From the NCBI RefSeq assembly GCF_943181405.1, contig NZ_CALPBY010000007.1, positions 1-64,000 on the forward strand: a stretch of DNA of 64,000 nucleotides. Reading direction: 5' to 3'. Made by a program: the position numbers and the translations under genes. Of the stretch, positions 12,303 to 21,545 are shown piece by piece (positions within the stretch are counted from its first letter, which is position 1; each line of letters starts with the position of its first letter). The notes under the pieces are model-generated. The model did no database searches. It was not told the origin of the DNA and worked only from the letters and a program-made list of their open reading frames with translations. This DNA comes from Cellulosimicrobium sp. Marseille-Q4280. Its GTDB lineage: Bacteria; Actinomycetota; Actinomycetes; Actinomycetales; Cellulomonadaceae.

Positions 12303-13277
12303 TCAGCGTCCGAGGTCGATGAGTTCTGCGACGAGGTTCGCCCGCGCCCGTTCCTCCCAGCGCTCGGTGGCGAACGTCGTCCGGTAGAGCGGTCCAGCAT
12401 CCAGCAGCGAGCGCAGGACCGCGGCGCGCCCCGACCGGAACACGTCGTCGGGTACATGGGCGTACTCGGCGCGTACCTGGCGCGCGTAGCGCGCGTAGCG
12501 GTCGGGTGCGGCGGCGAGGATCGCGAGGTCGGCGTCGGAGACGAGGGCTCCGGTGGCGTCGCCCGCCGCCGGGTCGTGGTGCGTGGTGAGCAGCACGAGC
12601 CGCGCGACCTCGGCGGCCGCCGCCGTGCCGACGTGCGGCGCGAGCGCGGTCGTCGCGAGCCCGGCCGAGCGCTCCTCGTCCCGACCCGCCTCGCCGTCGT
12701 GCACGGCGTCGTGGAACCAGATCGCGAGCTGCGTGACCGAGGCGGCCGGTTCCACGGCGGGAGCGGTCGGCCCGGACCCGGCCACGCGGGGTGAGCGTGC
12801 GACGTCGGACTCCCGGGCTGCGCGCGCGACGTCGGGCACGCCCGCCGGACGGCCCTCCAGCAGCGCGAGCGAGTCGAGCGCGTGCACGAGGTGCTCGGGC
12901 CCGTGATAGACCCGGTGCGGCTCGTGCCAGCGCTCGACGAGGTCGACCCCGACGGCGCGCGCTCCCGGCAGCAGCGCGTCCCACCGCGCGAGGAGTGCGT
13001 CGGCCTTGGCCGCGCGGCGCGCCCGCCCGGGGACGCGCAGCCCCGAGGAGCCCAGCCGACGCGCGAGCTCCCGCCCGTCGACGGGCACGGCACCGGCCGC
13101 CACAGCCTCCTCGTAGCGCTCCGCCGCGACGTCGTAGTGGTCGAGGTCGAACGCCCGCCGGCTGAGCCCGATCGCCTCGGCGAGCGCGTGCAGCTCGTCC
13201 AGCGAACGGTCGGACACGAGGTGGCTGAACAGCGTCCCGTGCGCGGGCCACGCAGGCGGGTCGACGTAGACGGTCAC
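12303..13277 (-). CDS. DUF4031 domain-HD domain fusion
   Basis: A 324-aa protein in two parts. Residues 1 to about 90 are DUF4031 (MTVYVDPPAWPAHGTLFSHL...DLDHYDV). From about residue 100 comes an HD-type predicted metal-dependent phosphohydrolase: RWHEPHRVYHGPEHLVHAL has His residues, WFHDAVHDG is the HD pair, and LTTHH.PAAGD...VSDADLAIL is the third metal-binding block. Small HD proteins of this kind usually hydrolyse nucleotides or phosphoesters, but no substrate can be read from sequence. A disordered insert lies near residues 150-175. The start is GTG 13277, six bases after a weak CATGCT box. Confidence 0.75.
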   Translation of the reverse strand: MTVYVDPPAWPAHGTLFSHLVSDRSLDELHALAEAIGLSRRAFDLDHYDVAAERYEEAVAAGAVPVDGRELARRLGSSGLRVPGRARRAAKADALLARWDALLPGARAVGVDLVERWHEPHRVYHGPEHLVHALDSLALLEGRPAGVPDVARAARESDVARSPRVAGSGPTAPAVEPAASVTQLAIWFHDAVHDGEAGRDEERSAGLATTALAPHVGTAAAAEVARLVLLTTHHDPAAGDATGALVSDADLAILAAAPDRYARYARQVRAEYAHVPDDVFRSGRAAVLRSLLDAGPLYRTTFATERWEERARANLVAELIDLGR

Positions 13278-13344
13278 CCACCGAGCATGCCATCCGCCCG
13301 TCCCGCCGCGCCCTGGAGTCTCGACCCGGCGCGGACCAGCAGCG

Positions 13345-14604
13345 TCAGGAACCGGGACGTGCGCCCTCGACCACCTCGACGCACTGACGCGCGATGGCGA
13401 GCTCCTCCATGGTCGGGATCACCATGACGAGCGTCGACGTCCAGTCGGGCGAGATGACGCGCGGCTCGCCGGAGTCGACGGCGTTGCGGTCCGCGTCGAC
13501 CGACAGACCGAGCGGCTCGAGGCCGTCCACGACGGCGGCGCGCACAGCGGCGTCGTGCTCGCCCACGCCCGCGGTGAACGCCACGACGTCCACGCGGCCG
13601 AGGACCGCGTGGTACGCCCCGACGTACTTGCGCAGCCGGTGGATGTAGACGTCGAACGCCTTCTGCGCGTCCTCGTCGCCCGCGTCGATGAGGCGCCGCA
13701 GCTCGCGGAAGTCGTTCACGCCGGACAGGCCCTTGACGCCGGAGCGCTTGTTGAACAGGTCGTCGATCTCGTCGATGCTCATGCCGGCGTTGCGCGCGAG
13801 GTGGAACACGACGGCCGCGTCGATGTCGCCCGTGCGCGTGCCCATGACCAGACCCTCGAGCGGCGTCATGCCCATCGAGGTGTCGACCGCGACGCCGCCG
13901 CGCACCGCCGACGCCGACGCCCCGTTGCCGAGGTGCAGCACGATGGTGTTGAGCGACTCCATGCGGCGGCCGAGGACGCGCGCGACCTTGCCGGCGACGT
14001 ACTGGTGGCTCGTGCCGTGGAACCCGTAGCGCCGCACACCGTGCTCCGCGGCGACCTCGCGGTCGAGCGCGTAGGTGGACGCGGCGTCGGGCAGCGACGT
14101 GAAGAACGCGGTGTCGAACACGGCGACGTGCGGGACGTCGGGCAGCAGGTCGCGCGCGACACGGATGCCCGTGACGTTCGGCGGGTTGTGCAGCGGCGCG
14201 AGGGGCGAGAGCTCGTCGATCTGGCGCACCACCTCGTCGTCGACGAGGACGGGCTGCGAGAAGATCGCCCCGCCGTGCACGACGCGGTGGCCGACGGCGT
14301 ACACGTCGGCGTCCGCGAGGTTCGGCCCGACCTCGTCGAACAGCCCGAGGGCGATGCGCAGGGCCTCGCCGTGGTCGGGGACCTCCTGCTCGCGCGTCGT
14401 CGTGTTCCCGGCGAACCGGTGCTTGACGATGCCCTTCTCCTCGCCGATGCGCTCGATCGTGCCGGCGGCGATCGCCTCGCCGCCGACCGGGTTGACGAGC
14501 TGGTACTTGAGCGACGACGAGCCGGAGTTCATGACGAGCACCGACCCGTGCGCCCCGTACGCGCTGTAGGGGTTGGGGCGCTCGCCCTCGGGCAGGATCG
14601 TCAT
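13345..14604 (-). CDS. ackA: Acetate kinase
   Basis: Acetate kinase (419 aa) interconverts acetyl phosphate plus ADP with acetate plus ATP. Family signatures are VLVMNSGSSSLKYQLV, the VGHRVVHGG catalytic region, YGFHGTSHQYV and LHLGNGASASAV. About 20 extra residues precede the first strand. The start codon overlaps the pta stop as ATGA, so the two are translationally coupled. As third gene of xfp-pta-ackA it turns phosphoketolase-derived acetyl phosphate into ATP and acetate, while Pta diverts it to acetyl-CoA. Confidence 0.95.
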   Translation of the reverse strand: MTILPEGERPNPYSAYGAHGSVLVMNSGSSSLKYQLVNPVGGEAIAAGTIERIGEEKGIVKHRFAGNTTTREQEVPDHGEALRIALGLFDEVGPNLADADVYAVGHRVVHGGAIFSQPVLVDDEVVRQIDELSPLAPLHNPPNVTGIRVARDLLPDVPHVAVFDTAFFTSLPDAASTYALDREVAAEHGVRRYGFHGTSHQYVAGKVARVLGRRMESLNTIVLHLGNGASASAVRGGVAVDTSMGMTPLEGLVMGTRTGDIDAAVVFHLARNAGMSIDEIDDLFNKRSGVKGLSGVNDFRELRRLIDAGDEDAQKAFDVYIHRLRKYVGAYHAVLGRVDVVAFTAGVGEHDAAVRAAVVDGLEPLGLSVDADRNAVDSGEPRVISPDWTSTLVMVIPTMEELAIARQCVEVVEGARPGS

Positions 14605-16742
14605 GAGGTGGCTCCGGCGGTGGTCGTGTCGGGGGAGATGGCGGGGGCGTCCGGCTGCGAGGACGTCTGCGCCTGGATCGCGGTGATGGCGACCGTGTTG
14701 ACGATGTCCTGCACGAGGGCGCCGCGCGACAGGTCGTTCACGGGCTTGTTGAGGCCCTGGAGCACCGGCCCGACGGCGACCGCGCCGGCCGAGCGCTGCA
14801 CGGCCTTATAGGTGTTGTTGCCCGTGTTGAGGTCCGGGAAGATGAACACCGTCGCGCGGCCGGCGACGTCGGAGCCGGGCATCTTCGACGCCGCGACGGA
14901 CGCGTCGACCGCGGCGTCGTACTGGATCGGTCCCTCGACGAAGAGGTCGGGGCGGCGCTCGCGCACGAGCGACGTCCCGCGACGCACCTTGTCGACGTCG
15001 GCGCCCGAGCCGGACTCGCCCGTCGAGTACGAGAGCATCGCGACGCGCTGCTCCACGCCGAACTGGGCCGCGGTCGCCGCGGACGAGATCGCGATGTCCG
15101 CGAGCTGCTCGGCCGTGGGGTCGGGGATGACGGCGCAGTCGCCGTAGACGAGCACGCGGTCCTCGAGGCACATGAGGAACACCGACGACACGACGGACAC
15201 GCCCGGCTGCGTCTTGATGATCTCGAACGACGGCTTGATGGTGTGCGCCGTCGTGTGCTTCGCACCCGACACCATGCCGTCGGCGAGGCCGAGGTGGACC
15301 ATCATCGTGCCGAAGTAGGAGACGTCCTGGACGCGCTCGCGCGCCTCGTCGAGCGACACGCCCCGGTGCGCGCGCAGGCGCGCGTACTCGGTCGCGAACA
15401 GCTCGACGTGCTCCGGGTCGTGGGGGCTGAGGACCGTCGCGGCGTCGATGTCGAGGCCGAGCTCGGCCGCTCGTGCGCGCACCTTCTGCTCGTCGCCGAG
15501 GATCGTGAGGTCGGCGACCTGGCGACCCAGGAGGGTCGACGCGGCGCGCAGGATGCGGTCGTCGTCGCCCTCGGGCAGCACGACGTGCTTGCGGTCGGCG
15601 CGCGCCCGCGAGAGCAGCTCGTACTCGAACATGAGCGGCGTGACGACCTCGGGTCGCGGGACGTCGAGGCCCGCGAGGAGGGCCGCGCCGTCGACGTTCT
15701 GCTCGAACAGCGCGAGCGCCGTGTCGACCTTGCGCTGCGACTCCTTGGTGACGCGCCCGCGGGCCTGCGCGGCGGCGCTCGCGGAGCGGAACGTGCCGAG
15801 GTCGGTGCGGATGATCGGCAGGCTGGGGTCGAGGTCCGCGACGAGTCGCGCGGTCGACTCCGGCGGGAAGAACCCGCCGTTGAGGATGACGCCCGCGAGC
15901 GAGGGGAAGCCTGACGCCGCGTGCGCGGCGAGCAGCCCGATGAGGATGTCGACGCGGTCGCCGGGCGTGATGACGACGGCGCCCTCGGTGAGCCGGTCGA
16001 GCAGGTGCTCGAACGACATCGCGCCGACGAGCAGGTCCGTCGCCTCGCGCGCGAGCAGCGCCTCCTCGCCGAACGCGAGCCGTCCGCCGACGGCCTCCAT
16101 GAGGGTGCGGACGGTCGGGGCGTCGAGGAAGGGGTCCTCGGGCACCGCCCACCCGGGCACGCCGTCGGTCCCCGGCGCCGCGAGGAGTGCCCGCACGGCG
16201 TCGAGGTCCTCGGGTGCCACACGGTTCGCGACGACGCCGATCGGCTGCGCGTGCTGGGAGCGCAGCTCGGCGACGCTCACCTCGATGAGGTTCCCCACGG
16301 CGTCGGGCTGCCGGGCCTTGCCCGAGACCACGAGGAGCACGGGCGCGCCGAGGTTCGCCGCGACGCGCGCGTTGAAGGACAGCTCGGTGGGTCCGGCGAC
16401 GTCCGTGTAGTCCGTCCCGACGACGACCACGAAGTCGCAGACGCTCGCCACCTCGTGGTAGCGCGTCACGATCCGGGAGAGCGCTGCCTCCGGGTCGGCG
16501 TGCACGTCCTCGTACGTCACGCCGATCGCCTGCTCGGCGGTCAGGTCGACGCCGTCGTGCGCGAGCAGGAGCTCGAGCACGTAGTCCTGCACGTCGGGCC
16601 CCGCGGCCCGGGTGACCGGCCGGAAGACCCCGACCCGCTGGACCTTGCGGGCCAGCAGGTCGAGGACCCCGAGCGCGATCGTGGACTTGCCGGTCTCGCC
16701 CTCGGGCGAGGTGATGTAGATGCTGCGAGCGGGAACGCTCAC
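14601..16742 (-). CDS. pta: Phosphate acetyltransferase
   Basis: Long-form phosphotransacetylase (713 aa), converting acetyl phosphate plus CoA to acetyl-CoA. The N-terminal part is a P-loop-like domain ([21 protein letters not shown]), the middle a DRTGG domain (about residues 220-330), and the C-terminal ~330 residues the catalytic PTA_PTB domain ([15 protein letters not shown]...[13 protein letters not shown]...[16 protein letters not shown]). The GTG start at 16742 overlaps the xfp stop as GTGA, and its stop overlaps the ackA ATG. Confidence 0.95.
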   Translation of the reverse strand: MSVPARSIYITSPEGETGKSTIALGVLDLLARKVQRVGVFRPVTRAAGPDVQDYVLELLLAHDGVDLTAEQAIGVTYEDVHADPEAALSRIVTRYHEVASVCDFVVVVGTDYTDVAGPTELSFNARVAANLGAPVLLVVSGKARQPDAVGNLIEVSVAELRSQHAQPIGVVANRVAPEDLDAVRALLAAPGTDGVPGWAVPEDPFLDAPTVRTLMEAVGGRLAFGEEALLAREATDLLVGAMSFEHLLDRLTEGAVVITPGDRVDILIGLLAAHAASGFPSLAGVILNGGFFPPESTARLVADLDPSLPIIRTDLGTFRSASAAAQARGRVTKESQRKVDTALALFEQNVDGAALLAGLDVPRPEVVTPLMFEYELLSRARADRKHVVLPEGDDDRILRAASTLLGRQVADLTILGDEQKVRARAAELGLDIDAATVLSPHDPEHVELFATEYARLRAHRGVSLDEARERVQDVSYFGTMMVHLGLADGMVSGAKHTTAHTIKPSFEIIKTQPGVSVVSSVFLMCLEDRVLVYGDCAVIPDPTAEQLADIAISSAATAAQFGVEQRVAMLSYSTGESGSGADVDKVRRGTSLVRERRPDLFVEGPIQYDAAVDASVAASKMPGSDVAGRATVFIFPDLNTGNNTYKAVQRSAGAVAVGPVLQGLNKPVNDLSRGALVQDIVNTVAITAIQAQTSSQPDAPAISPDTTTAGATS

Positions 16743-19231
16743 TCGTTGTCTCCTCCTGTGTCCTGCACGGCGCCGCTGTACTGCGGGCCGCCCTCCTCGG
16801 TGCCGGTCTCGCCGACGTCGGGCCAGACCCAGTCGCGCACCTCGGGGATGTCCTCGCCGTGCTCGCGCGTCCACTGCCGGGCGGCGAGGCGCGCGTCGAC
16901 CATCTCCTGGCGCAGGCCCGCGTAGCGCGAGCGCAGCTCGGGGACCCGGTCGATGACGTCGACGACGAGGTGGTACCGGTCGATGTCGTTGAGCATCGCC
17001 ATGTCGAAGGGCGTGGTCGTGGTGCCCTCCTCCTTGTACCCGCGCACGTGGATGTTGCCGTGGTTCGTGCGGCGGTAGGTGAGGCGGTGGATGAGCCACG
17101 GGTAGCCGTGGTAGTTGAAGATGACCGGCTTGTCGGCGGTGAACAGCGTGTCGAAGTCCTTGTCCGACAGGCCGTGCGGGTGCTCGTTCTCGTCCTGGAG
17201 GCGCATGAGGTCGACGACGTTCACGACGCGGACCTTCAGGTGCGGCAGCCGCTCGCGGAGGATGTGCGCGGCGGCGAGCACCTCGAGGGTGGGGACGTCG
17301 CCCGCGCACCCGAGCACGACGTCCGGGTCCTCGCCCTCGACCTCGGTCCCGGCCCACTCCCAGATGCCGAGGCCGCGTGTGCAGTGCGCGATCGCGTCGG
17401 GCATCGAGAGGAACTGCGGCGCCGGCTGCTTGCCCGCGACCACGACGTTCACGTACTGGCGCGAGCGCAGGCAGTGGTCGTAGGTCGACAGCAGCGTGTT
17501 GGCGTCCGGCGGCAGGTACACCCGGACGATCTCGGCCTTCTTGTTGACCACGTGGTCGATGAAGCCCGGGTCCTGGTGCGAGAAGCCGTTGTGGTCCTGG
17601 CGCCACACGTGGCTCGACAGCAGGTAGTTGAGGCTCGCGATCGGCCGACGCCACGGGATGTGGTTGGTGACCTTGAGCCACTTCGCGTGCTGGTTGAACA
17701 TCGAGTCGACGATGTGGATGAACGCCTCGTAGCTGGTGAACAGGCCGTGCCGCCCGGTGAGCAGGTAGCCCTCGAGCCACCCCTGGCACTGGTGCTCCGA
17801 CAGCATCTCCATGACCCGGCCGGCGCGCGCCATGTGCTCGTCGACGTCGGGGCCGTAGAAGTCGGCGTTCCACTGCTTGTCCGTCACCTCGTACACGGGC
17901 TGCAGACGGTTCGACGCCGTCTCGTCAGGCCCGAAGATGCGGAAGTTGTCGGGGTTGAGCCGCACGACGTCGGTGAGCCACTGCCCGAGCACGCGCGTCG
18001 CCTCGGCGACGGACGAACCGGGGCCCGACACGTCGACGGCGTAGTCGCGGAAGTCGGGCAGGCGGAGGTCCTTGAGGAGGAGGCCGCCGTTGGTGTGCGG
18101 GTTGTCGCTCATGCGGAGGGTGCCCTCCGGGGCGAGGGCGGCGATCTCGTCGCGCAGGCGGCCGTCGTCGTCGAACAGCTCGTCGGCCCGGTACGACTCG
18201 AGCCAGCCCTTGAGGACCTGGAGGTGCTCGGGCGTGTCCCGGGCGCTCGCGAGCGGCACCTGGTGCGCGCGCCACGAGTCCTCGGTCTTCTTGCCGTCGA
18301 TCTCCGGCGGGCACGTCCAGCCCTTGGGGGTGCGGAAGACGATCATCGGCCACGCGGGGCGCTCGTCGTTCCCGGCCTCCGCGTCGGCCTTGATCTGCGC
18401 GATGTGGTTGAGCACCTCGTCGAGGAGCTTCGCGAAGCGCTGGTGCACCTCGAAGTGGTCCTCGCCGTCGAAGCCGCCGACGAAGAAGTACGGCGTGTGG
18501 CCGTAGCCGATCATGAGGTCGCGCAGCTCGTCGTCGCTGATCCGCGCGAGCACCGTCGGGTTGGCGATCTTGTACCCGTTGAGGTGCAGGATCGGCAGGA
18601 CGACGCCGTCGTTGCGCGCGTTGACGAACTTGTTGGAGTGCCAGCTCGTCGCGAGCGGTCCCGTCTCCGCCTCGCCGTCGCCGACGACGGCCGCGACGAG
18701 CAGGTCGGGGTTGTCGAACGCCGCGCCGTAGGCGTGCGAGAGGGCGTAGCCCAGCTCCCCGCCCTCGTGGATCGAGCCGGGGGTCTCCGGGGCCACGTGG
18801 CTCGGGATGCCGCCCGGGAACGAGAACTGCCGGAAGAGGCGGCGCAGGCCCTCGGTGTCCTGCGTGACGTCCGAGTAGGTCTCGGAGTACGTGCCCTCGA
18901 GGTAGGCGTTCGCGACGAGGCCCGGCCCGCCGTGCCCCGGCCCCGCGACGTAGATCGTCGACTGCCTGCGCTCCGCGATCGCGCGGTTGAGGTGCGCGTA
19001 GAGGAAGTTGAGGCCGGGCGTGGTCCCCCAGTGCCCGAGGAGGCGCGGCTTCACGTCGTCGCGTGACAACGGGGTGCGCAGCAGAGGGTTGGCCAGGAGG
19101 TAGATCTGGCCGACGGACAGGTAGTTCGCGGCGCGCCACCACGAGTCGACACGACGCAGCGTCTCCTCGTCGAGCGGGGCGACCTCGGCGGGACGCCAGG
19201 CGGTGGACTCGGTGGCGGTGGTCGTGCTCAT
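16739..19231 (-). CDS. xfp: Phosphoketolase (xylulose-5-P/fructose-6-P)
   Basis: Thiamine-diphosphate enzyme (830 aa) splitting xylulose 5-phosphate or fructose 6-phosphate with phosphate to acetyl phosphate plus glyceraldehyde 3-phosphate or erythrose 4-phosphate. Visible motifs are [26 protein letters not shown], the TPP-binding [21 protein letters not shown] region, and the C-terminal [18 protein letters not shown]. Length matches the family. GGAG seven bases before ATG 19231 sets the start. It is the first gene of the xfp-pta-ackA operon, which gives a carbon-conserving route from pentoses to acetyl-CoA or acetate. Confidence 0.95.
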   Translation of the reverse strand: MSTTTATESTAWRPAEVAPLDEETLRRVDSWWRAANYLSVGQIYLLANPLLRTPLSRDDVKPRLLGHWGTTPGLNFLYAHLNRAIAERRQSTIYVAGPGHGGPGLVANAYLEGTYSETYSDVTQDTEGLRRLFRQFSFPGGIPSHVAPETPGSIHEGGELGYALSHAYGAAFDNPDLLVAAVVGDGEAETGPLATSWHSNKFVNARNDGVVLPILHLNGYKIANPTVLARISDDELRDLMIGYGHTPYFFVGGFDGEDHFEVHQRFAKLLDEVLNHIAQIKADAEAGNDERPAWPMIVFRTPKGWTCPPEIDGKKTEDSWRAHQVPLASARDTPEHLQVLKGWLESYRADELFDDDGRLRDEIAALAPEGTLRMSDNPHTNGGLLLKDLRLPDFRDYAVDVSGPGSSVAEATRVLGQWLTDVVRLNPDNFRIFGPDETASNRLQPVYEVTDKQWNADFYGPDVDEHMARAGRVMEMLSEHQCQGWLEGYLLTGRHGLFTSYEAFIHIVDSMFNQHAKWLKVTNHIPWRRPIASLNYLLSSHVWRQDHNGFSHQDPGFIDHVVNKKAEIVRVYLPPDANTLLSTYDHCLRSRQYVNVVVAGKQPAPQFLSMPDAIAHCTRGLGIWEWAGTEVEGEDPDVVLGCAGDVPTLEVLAAAHILRERLPHLKVRVVNVVDLMRLQDENEHPHGLSDKDFDTLFTADKPVIFNYHGYPWLIHRLTYRRTNHGNIHVRGYKEEGTTTTPFDMAMLNDIDRYHLVVDVIDRVPELRSRYAGLRQEMVDARLAARQWTREHGEDIPEVRDWVWPDVGETGTEEGGPQYSGAVQDTGGDNE

Positions 19232-19476
19232 CTCACGCTCCAGCAGGGGGAAGGGTTCGCGAACGACTACGGCTTCATACAACCCCATCCACCCTGGCCC
19301 TGCACGAGGTTCGCCGCACGGTCGAGGTGTGACGTTCGCCCGAAAGGGTAGAAAGGGTCGAAGGTCCCGGTGGTACCGGTACGCAGGGTCGGACCGGGCG
19401 CCTCGCCCGGTGTGACGTCCGTCGGACGGGCGCCACCGATTCCGGCCGGTGACCTGTGCGCGGATACGGTGGTGCC
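19232..19476. promoter_or_regulatory. Divergent promoter region between xfp and SURF1
   Basis: Two copies of GAAAGGGT sit 9 bp apart (19342-19349 and 19351-19358); read on the minus strand they contain TACCCT (19350-19345), a possible -10 for xfp with a leader of about 107 bases. The 10-bp palindrome GTACCGGTAC (19373-19382) and TTCGCGAA (19256-19263) are also here. On the plus strand TACGGT (19465-19470) is the SURF1 -10, six bases before its GTG start. Confidence 0.45.
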
Positions 19477-20370
19477 GTGCCCGAGACCGCTCCCCGCCGT
19501 TCGCTCTGGGCGGTCGCCCGTCAGCCGCGGATGATCGGCCTGCTCGTCGTGTTCCTCGTCGCGGCGGCGGTGTGCGCACGCCTCGGCGTGTGGCAGCTCG
19601 ACCGCGCGCAGCAGCGCGCCGAGCTCGCCGCCCAGCAGGAGGCGGCCGAGGTGGCCGCCGAGGGTCCGGAAGGGCTCGGGGTGCTGCTCCCGCCGCAGTC
19701 CACCTTCCCGGGCGAGCTCGTCGGGCGCCAGGCGTGGGTCGAGGGCGAGTACGACGCCTCGGAGCAGCTGCTCGTCGCCGGTCGCGCGCTCGACGGCGAG
19801 GTGGGCTACCTCGTGCTGACGCCGCTGCACGTCACGGACGACGGCACGGGCGGCGACTCGTGGGCGGACCTCTCCGGAGAGCCGGTGCTGCCGGTGGTGC
19901 GCGGGTGGGTCGCGACGCCCGACGACGCGGCCGCGCTCGAGGTGCCCGACGGCGAGGTGCGTCTCACGGGCTACCTGCAGGCGTCGGAGGCCGCGGGCGA
20001 GGAGGTGCTGCCGGACGGGCAGACCGACTCGATCTCCACGGGATCCCTCGTCAACGCGTGGGGCGGGCCGATGTACTCCGGCTACCTCGTGCTCATCTCG
20101 TCCGACCCGCCCCAGGCGTCGCCCGACGACGGCGGACCCGCCCTCCTGCCGCGCCCGACGATCGAGGGCGGCACGGGCCTCAACCTGCAGAACCTCTTCT
20201 ACGCGCTGCAGTGGTGGGTGTTCGGCGGGTTCGCCGTCCTGCTGTGGCTGCGGCTCGTGCGCGACGAGGCCACCGGTGTGCGCCGCGGGTCGCGGGGCGA
20301 CGACGACGGGATCGCCGGGCTGCCGGGTGACCGCCAGATCGACCCGAGCGCTCCGACGTCGACCCTCTGA
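19477..20370 (+). CDS. SURF1-family cytochrome oxidase assembly protein
   Basis: SURF1 proteins help insert heme a into aa3-type cytochrome c oxidase. The protein (297 aa) has an N-terminal transmembrane helix ([21 protein letters not shown]) continuing into the family signature [11 protein letters not shown], an extracytoplasmic domain with [15 protein letters not shown] and [18 protein letters not shown], and a second helix ([18 protein letters not shown]). GTG 19477 lies six bases after a -10 box; a GTG at 19456 is the alternative. The last residues, [11 protein letters not shown], are encoded by a palindromic repeat that also occurs downstream, so the original C-terminus has probably been replaced. 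Confidence 0.8.
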   Translation: MPETAPRRSLWAVARQPRMIGLLVVFLVAAAVCARLGVWQLDRAQQRAELAAQQEAAEVAAEGPEGLGVLLPPQSTFPGELVGRQAWVEGEYDASEQLLVAGRALDGEVGYLVLTPLHVTDDGTGGDSWADLSGEPVLPVVRGWVATPDDAAALEVPDGEVRLTGYLQASEAAGEEVLPDGQTDSISTGSLVNAWGGPMYSGYLVLISSDPPQASPDDGGPALLPRPTIEGGTGLNLQNLFYALQWWVFGGFAVLLWLRLVRDEATGVRRGSRGDDDGIAGLPGDRQIDPSAPTSTL

Positions 20371-20404
20371 AGGTCGATCTCGCGACGTCCGGGTCGATCT
20401 CGCG
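20336..20404. repeat. Palindromic repeat, copy 1
   Basis: Nested inverted repeat: outer arms AGATCGACCCG (20336-20346) and CGGGTCGATCT (20390-20400), inner arms GTCGACC and GGTCGA around CTCTGAA. Its right half ends ATCTCGCGAC-N7-TCGATCTCGCG, the layout shared with copy 3. It contains the SURF1 stop codon and abuts the end of the DUF559 gene. Confidence 0.8.
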
Positions 20405-21385
20405 TCACAGACGCCGTCGCATCGCCTCTCGGACGCGTCGGACGAGCACCTCCGGGACGGCGAGATCCGCCCACACCACCCGGAGCACGACCCAGCCGGC
20501 CTCGACGAGGGCGTCGTGCCTCCGCTTCTCGCGCCACAGCCGCTCGCCGGCGTCGCCGAACTCTCCGCCGGTGTACTTCACGGCGCCGTCGAACTCGATC
20601 GCGACCTTCAGCTCCGGCCAGGCGAGGTCGAGCCAGCGGCGCCCGAGGCGGGTGTCGACCGCGAATCCTGGCGTCGGCGCCGGAAGGTCGGCTTCGTGGA
20701 CGATCCAGCGGACGATCGACTCACCAGGCGACTCGGCGCGGGCGTCGGCCAGAGCGACGACCGATCGCGCGCGGCGTACGCCTCTCGCGCCGGCCGCCTC
20801 CTCGAGGATCGCCTGGATGACGCCGATGTCGGCGCCGGCCCGCAGCCCCGAGTCGGCCACCACCAGCGCCTGCGCTCCCGCGATGCTGCGCGCGCAGTCG
20901 ACGACGGTGCGTTCCAGCGTCGTGACGGGCAGGCCGAGCACCTCCGTACGGTCGCGCTGAGGAAGCGTGGTCCAGTGTCGGCGCAGGCGGCGCTCGCGGA
21001 CCTGTGCCCCCTTCGGGGCGCGCAGCTGTGTCACGTGCACGACGTCGGCGAGCTGCCAGGTCCAGCAACCGTGCAGCAGCGCGGCGCTGGTATGGCTGAA
21101 CCAGTAGGTCGTCGTGAGTCGCTCGGCAACCGCCGCCACCTGCCGCAGCACTTGTTCGCGGCGAGATTCCGCGGGACCACGATCTGCGGCTGCGGGCAGC
21201 GGCAGGTAGACCCCGCGGCGGACGCGTTCGAGCGAACCGCTGTCCGTCCTGCGAGCGAGCTCGGCGCGTCGCTCCTCGGTGAAGCGGACGGTGAGCGGGA
21301 GGACGGGACCAGTTGCCGCGCACTCGTCACCGGGACGCCGGGCGGACGGGACACGTGGGTGGGCGGGCGTCGTCGGTGTCTCCAC
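20405..21385 (-). CDS. AbiEi-like/DUF559 predicted endonuclease
   Basis: A 326-aa protein. The N-terminal part (FTEERRAELARRTDSGSLERVRRGVYLPL) resembles the winged-helix of AbiEi-type antitoxins. The C-terminal ~110 residues are a DUF559 domain, a Vsr-like PD-(D/E)XK fold: an upstream Glu in SPGESIVRW, then LDLAWPELKVAIEFDG, then EKRRHDALVEAGWVVLRV. Such genes are common, scattered and often lineage-specific in actinobacteria; their role is unproven. No toxin partner is adjacent, so this is not a classical AbiE pair. The start is GTG 21385. The gene is framed on both sides by copies of one palindromic repeat and separates SURF1 from an ABC exporter, which suggests insertion as a unit. Confidence 0.75.
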   Translation of the reverse strand: METPTTPAHPRVPSARRPGDECAATGPVLPLTVRFTEERRAELARRTDSGSLERVRRGVYLPLPAAADRGPAESRREQVLRQVAAVAERLTTTYWFSHTSAALLHGCWTWQLADVVHVTQLRAPKGAQVRERRLRRHWTTLPQRDRTEVLGLPVTTLERTVVDCARSIAGAQALVVADSGLRAGADIGVIQAILEEAAGARGVRRARSVVALADARAESPGESIVRWIVHEADLPAPTPGFAVDTRLGRRWLDLAWPELKVAIEFDGAVKYTGGEFGDAGERLWREKRRHDALVEAGWVVLRVVWADLAVPEVLVRRVREAMRRRL

Positions 21386-21452
21386 GGGACAGAGCCTGCT
21401 GCGTGCCCACCAGCCGGAGACACCCCCACGAAGAGATCTGTGGACGGCCAGA

Positions 21453-21525
21453 CGCGAGATCGACCCGAGTGCTCCGAGGTCGACCCTCTGACGGTCGACT
21501 TCGGGACGCTCGGGTCGATCTCGCG
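21453..21525. repeat. Palindromic repeat, copy 2
   Basis: Perfect 17-bp outer arms CGCGAGATCGACCCGAG (21453-21469) and CTCGGGTCGATCTCGCG (21509-21525), with inner arms GTCGACC and GGTCGAC around a CTCTGAC loop. It lies between the ABC exporter's 3' end and the DUF559 start and could also act as a terminator. Confidence 0.85.
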
Positions 21526-21545
21526 AGCGGAGGGTGTCGTGAGCG

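Noticed and set aside
14601-17873. Single open frame joining pta with most of the xfp region
   Set aside because: Only the part after GTG 16742 matches phosphotransacetylase; upstream it is out of frame with the clear xfp protein.
20405-21525. Toxin-antitoxin system built on the AbiEi-like gene
   Set aside because: No AbiEii-type nucleotidyltransferase toxin lies beside it, and the C-terminus is a DUF559 nuclease, so a classical AbiE pair is not supported.
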